20,364 nt of DNA from DASXTB01 sp036505615. Its GTDB lineage: Bacteria > Acidobacteriota > UBA6911 > JACQSX01. A program made the translations under genes and the position numbers. Below the pieces are notes generated by a model. It had not been told where the DNA came from. It worked only from the letters and a program-made list of their open reading frames with translations, and ran no database searches. This document shows, piece by piece, positions 15,568-20,364 of this stretch; position 1 is the stretch's first letter, and every line of letters starts with the position of its first letter. Location of the stretch: the NCBI GenBank assembly GCA_036505615.1, contig DASXTB010000431.1, forward strand, positions 1-20,364. Reading direction: 5' to 3'.

Positions 15568-16541
15568 GATGGATACGGCCGGAAATGCCGGCCGAAGTTC
15601 CGGGCCGACCGCTCGCCTCGGTACGCCCCAGGATCCAATTTCACGACCGATCCCGGTGGTATAAGATTGGCAAACTGTTCCGGGTGAATAAGCTGGGCTA
15701 GAAACTCCAGACCGAGCAGCACTCTGGGGCCGGGCCGAACGAAGTAATCCGAGTTAGCGATATAAACTTCGCCTTTCCGCACGGCGGCAAGATGCGACCA
15801 ACCGTCCAGGCCTGCCAAAACGTGTACGTCCGCAAGGGTTCGCTCGATGGGACAGGAGCAGGGTGTCATGACGATAATTTCTGGGTCATAACGAAGTACC
15901 TGTTCCCAAGCGAGCAGCACGGAAGGTTCATTGGGCCTGCCGAGTTGATCGCTGCCACCCGCAAGCTCCACCATCTCCGGCATCCAATGGCCGCCGGCGG
16001 CAAGAGGCTCAACCCATTCGAGGACAAACACGCGGGGCCGAGTACTTGCCTGTTCGGCTTTGCAGGCGATTTCACCCATCCGATCTTCTATTCGCTTCGC
16101 CAGGGCGGACGCGGACGCCTCAGCGCCCGTCGCCTCTCCCACCAGCCTAATGTTTTTTAAGATATGGGAAAGGTTCTGCGGGCTTAATACCAACACCTGT
16201 GGAGCAGGATGAAGATCGGCGATCGCTTTGATTACCTTCTCCGATTCTAAATCACACACCCGACAAAGGTCCTGCGTGAGAATCAAATCCGGTTTCTCTC
16301 GACGAAGCCAGTCGGTGTCAAATACGTACGTCCCTTGTCCGGATCGCAACAAAGACTCGATGACTCGGGCTGCTTCTCGGGACGTCAAAACGGACGTATC
16401 CACTCGAGGCCGGCTCACTATCGGCCGGGTTTTTGCTTGCTCTGGATAGTCGCAGAACTGCGTTACGGCAGCTACCTGTTCGCCCACGCCTAGAGCAAAG
16501 AGGATCTCCGTACCACTGGGAATCAGAGAACAGATTTTCAT
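15564..16541 (-). CDS. leaderless BtuF-like cobalamin-binding protein
   Basis: A 325-residue protein of the periplasmic-binding-protein fold (COG0614-like), but it begins MKICSLIPSGTEILFALG with no signal peptide, so it is expected to stay in the cytoplasm. The ATG at 16541 is preferred because GGTGAG lies a few bases upstream. A GTG nine bases earlier is also open and would abut the adenosyltransferase stop. Distinctive features are paired cysteines in LTQDLCRVCDLE (about residues 90-101) and MTPCSCPIERTLAD. Similar leaderless cobalamin-binding proteins occur in many bacteria, typically near adenosyltransferase or methyltransferase genes, and their role is not settled. Intracellular corrinoid holding or hand-off to the adjacent PduO-type enzyme is inference. 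Confidence 0.8.
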   Translation of the reverse strand: MKICSLIPSGTEILFALGVGEQVAAVTQFCDYPEQAKTRPIVSRPRVDTSVLTSREAARVIESLLRSGQGTYVFDTDWLRREKPDLILTQDLCRVCDLESEKVIKAIADLHPAPQVLVLSPQNLSHILKNIRLVGEATGAEASASALAKRIEDRMGEIACKAEQASTRPRVFVLEWVEPLAAGGHWMPEMVELAGGSDQLGRPNEPSVLLAWEQVLRYDPEIIVMTPCSCPIERTLADVHVLAGLDGWSHLAAVRKGEVYIANSDYFVRPGPRVLLGLEFLAQLIHPEQFANLIPPGSVVKLDPGAYRGERSARNFGRHFRPYPS

Positions 16542-16550
16542 CGCCAACAC

Positions 16551-17126
16551 TCACCACGCACGAGACCATCGCTTTCCCGGCTTCGCTCTAGTGCGCAAAG
16601 CCGAATTGACGCCGGCGCGGACTTCCAGTAGCCGCCCCAGCAACCACAGAAGGTCGGAGAGGCGGTTTAGATAAGCCAGTATTTGCGGATCGATCACGCC
16701 CCCTTGATCTTTCAGCCTCACTGTGCAACGCTCGGCGCGGCGACAGACAGTCCGCGCCACATCAAGCGCGGAGGCATCTGGCAGCTCTCCGGGCAAAGCC
16801 CAATCTGTCACGATGCTTCCTGTCGCTTCGATACGTTCGACTTCGGCGTCCAGCGCCTTCACCATTTCGGCGGAGATCGCCGCCGGCGGATGCTTTGCAT
16901 CTGGGGGCGTAGCAATTACCGAGGCGATCTCGAAAAGATCACGCTGGATTCGTCTCAATACACCTCCCACCCCCTTGTCGTTACAGATCGACCGCGCAAA
17001 GCCCAGTTGTGAGTTCAACTCGTCAATTGTCCCGTAACACTCAACGCGCAGCTCCCCTTTGGAAACGCGAACATGTCCCACCAGGTTAGTCTGTCCTTTG
17101 TCGCCACGTTTGGTTGCGATTGTCAT
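16551..17126 (-). CDS. pduO: PduO-type cob(I)alamin adenosyltransferase
   Basis: This enzyme transfers the 5'-deoxyadenosyl group of ATP to the cobalt of cob(I)alamin, giving coenzyme B12, as a cytoplasmic trimer. The PduO/MMAB signatures are all present: the N-terminal ATP-binding segment TKRGDKGQTNL, the ALDVARTVCRRAER helix, and YLNRLSDLLW close to the C-terminus. The chosen ATG gives MTIATKRGDKG, the usual short N-terminus. A GTG at 17159 would add 11 residues with no family support. It makes 191 residues, about the normal length. It is 38 bases from the btuB stop and just before the leaderless BtuF-like gene, so it belongs to the riboswitch operon and couples uptake to cofactor formation. 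Confidence 0.92.
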   Translation of the reverse strand: MTIATKRGDKGQTNLVGHVRVSKGELRVECYGTIDELNSQLGFARSICNDKGVGGVLRRIQRDLFEIASVIATPPDAKHPPAAISAEMVKALDAEVERIEATGSIVTDWALPGELPDASALDVARTVCRRAERCTVRLKDQGGVIDPQILAYLNRLSDLLWLLGRLLEVRAGVNSALRTRAKPGKRWSRAW

Positions 17127-17164
17127 AGCAATTAGCACACTTTCAGTCTCTATTTTCACCTACG

Positions 17165-19666
17165 TTAGAATTCAAATCTCACTCCGCCAATACCAGTCAC
17201 ACCCGGAGTGCGATAACCGCTCTCGTAGTAGGTACGGTCAAACAGGTTTTCCACCTTCCCATAGAAGCGAACCGCTTTAAAGTCGGAAACGGGTAGTCTG
17301 TAGCTCAGCACGACATCCGTTTTGACAATCCCATCGAACCTGTACGCACGGCTGGCAAATGTCTGAGAATTGAAAATCGGCGCAAGGTATTCTCCGGAGG
17401 CCGTTAAATCGAGATTGACTAGAAGGCGGCGACCAAAGCGCTGAGCAGCCGTCAGAGAAAACTGATGCTTGGGAATAATAAAAGAGCGAAGGACGTCTTC
17501 GATAAGGGGCCTGCGCTGGATGGAGTTCGTGTAGGTGTAGGCAAGTGAAAGATCGAGTGACGGCGTGGGCGTGCTTGTTGCACTTAGTTCCACGCCTCGC
17601 GCCAGGCCGCCATTGGTGTTGCGATATCCCCCGAACCGTCCAAAGGCGTCGGTCTCCGGATTGATGGCGCCAGAAAAATCGAAAACGATCACTTCCTGAA
17701 GCCGTGTGTAAAAGTAGGTCGCTGACGCCTGCACGCGGTTATTCAGGAATTTTTGATCCAAGCCCACATCGATTGCGATGGAACGTTCGGGGCGCAGCCG
17801 GGGGTCGCCGAAAACGGAATAGCCGAAGCTGCTGAAAAAAGTTCCAAAGCGTTCGTACAAAGAAGGAGCGCGATAGCCGTTACCGGCGTGGGCGCGGATT
17901 TTCGTCCCAGCTTCGCGGAAAAAGTAAGCAATAGAGCCATCACCCGTATAGGCACTAGAGGGCGCTCTAAAGGTTAGACCCTGGTAGGGCGCCGATTCCG
18001 CCGGGGCAAATCGCGGGCTCTTCAGTGAAAAGTACTGCGTTCGAAAAGCCGCCAAGAATTGTAATCGGTCGTCGAAGAGGCGTACCTGGTCCTGGACGAA
18101 CAGGCTCTGGCTGCGCTCCGTTATATCTACTGACGAATTCTCAGTGGCTTTTGCCGGAAAAGAGCGATTTACGTAGTTTTCGCTCTCGAATTCATAGCCG
18201 CCATCTATCAAGCCAAAACGCCCCAACTGTAAATTCAGGTGGCCATTAACGGTGTGGATGCGCCCGTCAAAATCGGACTGCGTGTTTCCGTCAGGTTGGA
18301 ACGAAACGCCGCGAGGGCCATCACGAAACGTTCGACCGCTCACGAGGCCGTGATAAGAAATCGAATACCCAAAATCCTTTGAGGGGCGCTGATCAAACGT
18401 GACCACGCCCGCGAAAAAATGCGCCTTGCGTCTGTTGTCAGGGTCATCAGCCGAGGGAATGAATGTAGCATTTCCGACGTTGAGCTGTGCCAGGGGCGTC
18501 CCAGCCTCATAACGGCGCAATTCTGCGCGGGAAAGAGGTATCGCCGCGAGAATCCCTTTGGAAGGGAGGCTGCCAATGGCTTCAGGGTCCGTGTTGAGTT
18601 GCAAGAAAGAGTCCACCGCGTAAATACGGGCAGAAAACGCAGTGGTAGCCGAAGGCCGATAACTGAGACGCCCTTGACCAGTGGTGTTGCGGTAGGCATC
18701 ATCTCCGTCGATTCCATTGACAACATTGAGATGCGAGACAGCGGCGCTGTAATCCAGGCACCCTTGCCGCAATCCGCCTGCCAGTCGGGCTTGCCCACGA
18801 AATAAGCCAAGTCCGCCGCCCTCCAGCGCCACACCACCCCTCGTCGCGCCCCCTCCTTCATCAGTGACAAGATTGATCACACCGCCAATGGCATTCGTGC
18901 CGTAAAGGGAGGAACCGGAGCCGCGCAGAATTTCCACTCGATCCAGATCGGTTGCCATCAGGTCTTCCAGGTAACCGGAAGCGTCCGCCTGGGGAGCGGC
19001 TGCGTCTCGAAAGCGGAGGCCATCGATGAGCACCGCTGTATCCTCGTTGCGCAGGCCGCGAGTCTTGATGCTTGCAAAGGAGCCAGGCCCTCCTAGTTGC
19101 TGTACGTGCAGCCCCGGGACGGTTCGCAAAGCTTCGGCAATAGAGAACTCATCTCGTGATTCTATTTCCTGCCGGCTAATCACTGTAATGGCTTTGGAAA
19201 CTTCGTCAACGGGCTGCGCACTGCCGGATGCCGTGACAACAACTTGCTCGCGGATCAAGGAAAGCTGGAGCGAAATGTTTACTGTTTGCGTGATGCCACG
19301 CTCGACGATCACGTTTCGTGGGAAGCTGCGTCCCAAATCCTTTGCCTCCGCCTCCACTTCATATTCGCCGGGCGCCAGACGGTCAACACGATACGATCCT
19401 CCTGAATCGGTTGTTGAGTGGATGCGGGTGGAGCTTCCCCGCGAGTAGAGCGTTACCAGGGCGCCGGCAACAGCGCCGCCGCTCGGATCGGTCACTTGCC
19501 CGGCGATGGAACCACTTCCTTGACCCAATGCTGTTGCTAGACTGATTACAACGGATACAACTGCAAGGAGGCTTCTAAAAGAAGCACGCAAGATGCGTGC
19601 GCTCCCAGGCCGTTTACAAGCTAACCGTCGGCGCGCGGCTGTATCTCTGGTTTTCCACTGACTCAT
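17165..19666 (-). CDS. btuB: TonB-dependent outer-membrane cobalamin receptor
   Basis: An 833-residue outer-membrane receptor. An extended basic N-terminus precedes a hydrophobic export signal (about residues 30-48). Next is a carboxypeptidase-regulatory-like beta domain (about 52-135, GSIAGQVTDPSGGAVAGALV), absent from enterobacterial BtuB. Then come a TonB-box-like EQVVVTAS (about 139-146), the plug (about 150-270, with SIAEALRTVPGLHVQ and LYGTNAIGGVINLV), and a 22-strand-type barrel ending GGVRFEF with the terminal Phe needed for outer-membrane assembly. Barrel specificity cannot be read directly. Corrinoid is inferred from the cobalamin riboswitch leader and the downstream genes. AAGGGGAAAGG-type purines before the ATG support the start. 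The extra N-terminal domain is common in Acidobacteriota and Bacteroidota receptors. Confidence 0.93.
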   Translation of the reverse strand: MSQWKTRDTAARRRLACKRPGSARILRASFRSLLAVVSVVISLATALGQGSGSIAGQVTDPSGGAVAGALVTLYSRGSSTRIHSTTDSGGSYRVDRLAPGEYEVEAEAKDLGRSFPRNVIVERGITQTVNISLQLSLIREQVVVTASGSAQPVDEVSKAITVISRQEIESRDEFSIAEALRTVPGLHVQQLGGPGSFASIKTRGLRNEDTAVLIDGLRFRDAAAPQADASGYLEDLMATDLDRVEILRGSGSSLYGTNAIGGVINLVTDEGGGATRGGVALEGGGLGLFRGQARLAGGLRQGCLDYSAAVSHLNVVNGIDGDDAYRNTTGQGRLSYRPSATTAFSARIYAVDSFLQLNTDPEAIGSLPSKGILAAIPLSRAELRRYEAGTPLAQLNVGNATFIPSADDPDNRRKAHFFAGVVTFDQRPSKDFGYSISYHGLVSGRTFRDGPRGVSFQPDGNTQSDFDGRIHTVNGHLNLQLGRFGLIDGGYEFESENYVNRSFPAKATENSSVDITERSQSLFVQDQVRLFDDRLQFLAAFRTQYFSLKSPRFAPAESAPYQGLTFRAPSSAYTGDGSIAYFFREAGTKIRAHAGNGYRAPSLYERFGTFFSSFGYSVFGDPRLRPERSIAIDVGLDQKFLNNRVQASATYFYTRLQEVIVFDFSGAINPETDAFGRFGGYRNTNGGLARGVELSATSTPTPSLDLSLAYTYTNSIQRRPLIEDVLRSFIIPKHQFSLTAAQRFGRRLLVNLDLTASGEYLAPIFNSQTFASRAYRFDGIVKTDVVLSYRLPVSDFKAVRFYGKVENLFDRTYYESGYRTPGVTGIGGVRFEF

Positions 19667-19857
19667 GATGGCCCTTTCCCCTCTCTGTCGGAGGACTGAA
19701 AGACATGCAACACGGTTTGTCCCGACCCGTGGCCACGGCCAGGTGATGAGAGAATGGGAAAAAGGCGGGAATCAAAGGGAATCGTCAGGCCGACCCTCTT
19801 TGTCCTGCACTCGCCGCTCTCATGCGAAGCGTGGCGCTGGATCGGGCAAGCTCTTGG

Positions 19858-19902
19858 GGGCATCCGAGTCACCGATGATTCTCATCACTGGTAACTCTGC
19901 CC
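19858..19902 (-). promoter_or_regulatory. strong leader hairpin downstream of the riboswitch (candidate expression platform)
   Basis: On the minus strand GGGCA-GAGTTACC-...-GTGAT closes with GAGA on ATCAT-...-GGTGACTC-...-TGCCC, giving a long stem with one G-U pair and small bulges. It lies just 3' of the cobalamin riboswitch aptamer and about 190 bases before the btuB start. No U-run follows, so it is not a standard intrinsic terminator. It may be an anti-sequestor, a Rho-linked element or a mere spacer. Confidence 0.45.
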
Positions 19903-19923
19903 TGTTCACTTGCCCCTTGTATG

Positions 19924-20122
19924 AGGCAGGTCTCCTGACTCGCAGGTCAACGCATCGCTGGCAACCTTCCCATCCCGATTGGCGAGACAGTGGTTGGTGT
20001 AGAAACGCCCGGCGGGGCGTCTCTACTTCAGATTCCACCAGCGCGCTCGCTGCTTACAGTGGCGCGACCGTGCGGGCTTTTCACCCGCTTCCCTTTTCAC
20101 TCGTCGATTTAAGACGAGCACC
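19924..20122 (-). ncRNA. cobalamin (adenosylcobalamin) riboswitch
   Basis: Read on the minus strand, the leader shows the ordered core of class I cobalamin riboswitches. It begins with GGTGC at the 5' end, then GTGAAAAGGGAAGCGGGTG, AAAAGCCCGCACGG and CGCCACTGTAAGCAG (20050-20064). Next are AACCACTGTCTCGCC, GGGATGGGAAGG, and the 3' box GAGTCAGGAGACCTGCC (19925-19941). A 28-base hairpin (19999-20026) sits in the variable arm. The element lies about 257 bases upstream of btuB and would lower expression of the operon when adenosylcobalamin is plentiful. Whether it acts on transcription or translation is not clear: no U-tract terminator is visible, and the btuB ribosome-binding site lies far downstream. 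Confidence 0.93.
19999..20026. repeat. hairpin insert in riboswitch variable arm
   Basis: GTAGAAACGCCC and GGGCGTCTCTAC form near-perfect 12-base arms around CGGC. The single mismatch becomes a G-U pair in the RNA transcribed from the minus strand, so the hairpin is intact in the riboswitch. Its GTAGAGACG word resembles dispersed hairpin repeats found in several bacterial phyla. Confidence 0.6.
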
Positions 20123-20135
20123 TCAAAACTAATAA

Positions 20136-20164
20136 TGGATAACACGAGAGGAGGTTGAGGTCAA
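20136..20164 (-). promoter_or_regulatory. candidate sigma70 promoter of the B12 operon
   Basis: On the minus strand TTGACC (20159-20164) is followed after exactly 17 bases by TATCCA (20136-20141). The predicted start falls about seven bases further on, just before the first conserved riboswitch bases. Position and spacing fit a housekeeping promoter for the riboswitch-btuB transcript. Confidence 0.6.
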
Positions 20165-20248
20165 GTGATGTTGTGCCCGCCGTGTCCTTTGTGCCGCTAT
20201 TTGGTGAAATCTTTGCGGTTGCGACAAAATTTGGCGGTGAACAGCCGA

Positions 20249-20362
20249 CCACGTTCACGTTCACGAGCACGTCAACGTCCACGACTACGACCAAACAAAC
20301 CGTGCGCGATTGTGTATTTTTCGTCGGCGTAGGCGTGGACGTGAACGCGAACGTGGTCGTGA
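20249..20362. repeat. imperfect inverted repeat of ACGTTCACG-type words at right end
   Basis: The arms at about 20249-20293 and 20323-20362 are built from short words such as ACGTTCACG, ACGTCCACG and GTGAACG. They are imperfect reverse complements around a 29-base AT-richer centre. The stretch gives a spurious Val/Asp/Asn-rich frame but no believable gene. The rest of 20165-20248 holds nothing I recognise beyond CTTTGTGCC- and CTTTGCGGT-type words common in intergenic repeats. Confidence 0.55.
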
Positions 20363-20364
20363 TC

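Noticed and set aside
20109..20294. Small frame rich in Val, Asp and Asn on the minus strand
   Set aside because: It is a by-product of the periodic ACGTTCACG repeat and overlaps the B12 promoter and riboswitch start.

Overview
The window reads as a bacterial chromosome segment of moderate to fairly high GC. It most resembles an Acidobacteriota genome. The pointers are a TonB-dependent receptor with an N-terminal carboxypeptidase-regulatory-like domain, small secreted SnoaL-like and lipoprotein genes, single biosynthetic genes scattered among intergenic palindromic repeats, and no recognisable plasmid or phage genes. This taxonomic guess is an inference; there is no rRNA operon or other marker to settle it. 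Most genes are on the minus strand.

Left part (1-3060): the 5' part of an unidentified minus-strand gene runs off the left edge. Next is a gene-poor stretch with two kinds of tandem repeat, then a secreted SnoaL/NTF2-fold protein and ispG (MEP isoprenoid pathway). The gap between ispG and the next gene holds two large imperfect palindromes that look like dispersed, MITE-like repeats.

Middle part (3058-12590): a large SWIM-finger SNF2-type helicase, a conserved hypothetical protein and a DUF1697 protein, followed by the orphan 3' end of a polysaccharide deacetylase gene. Then come a MOT1-type molybdate/sulfate transporter, a translationally coupled ACP-KAS pair, a PAP2 phosphatase and a lipoprotein with a possible YtkA-like domain. 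A short 5S rRNA-like segment lies between the hypothetical gene and the DUF1697 gene.

Right part (12717-20164): one minus-strand vitamin B12 locus. A candidate sigma70 promoter (20136-20164) drives a cobalamin riboswitch (19924-20122). After it come btuB (outer-membrane receptor), a PduO-type corrinoid adenosyltransferase, a leaderless BtuF-like corrinoid-binding protein, a periplasmic BtuF, BtuC and BtuD, and finally a truncated cbiA (cobyrinate a,c-diamide synthase) whose N-terminal P-loop region alone survives. Overlapping or closely spaced genes imply co-transcription. Read together, the locus takes up corrinoid through TonB and an ABC importer, adenosylates it, and is shut off by adenosylcobalamin. 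The decayed cbiA hints that the operon was once linked to biosynthesis or remodelling. The last 200 bases carry a repetitive inverted repeat and no gene.

I found no wholly new system. The most interesting points are the hairpin repeat inside the B12 riboswitch, the truncated cbiA at a small palindrome, the unusual Q-loop of the BtuD-like ATPase, and the 5S-like fragment.
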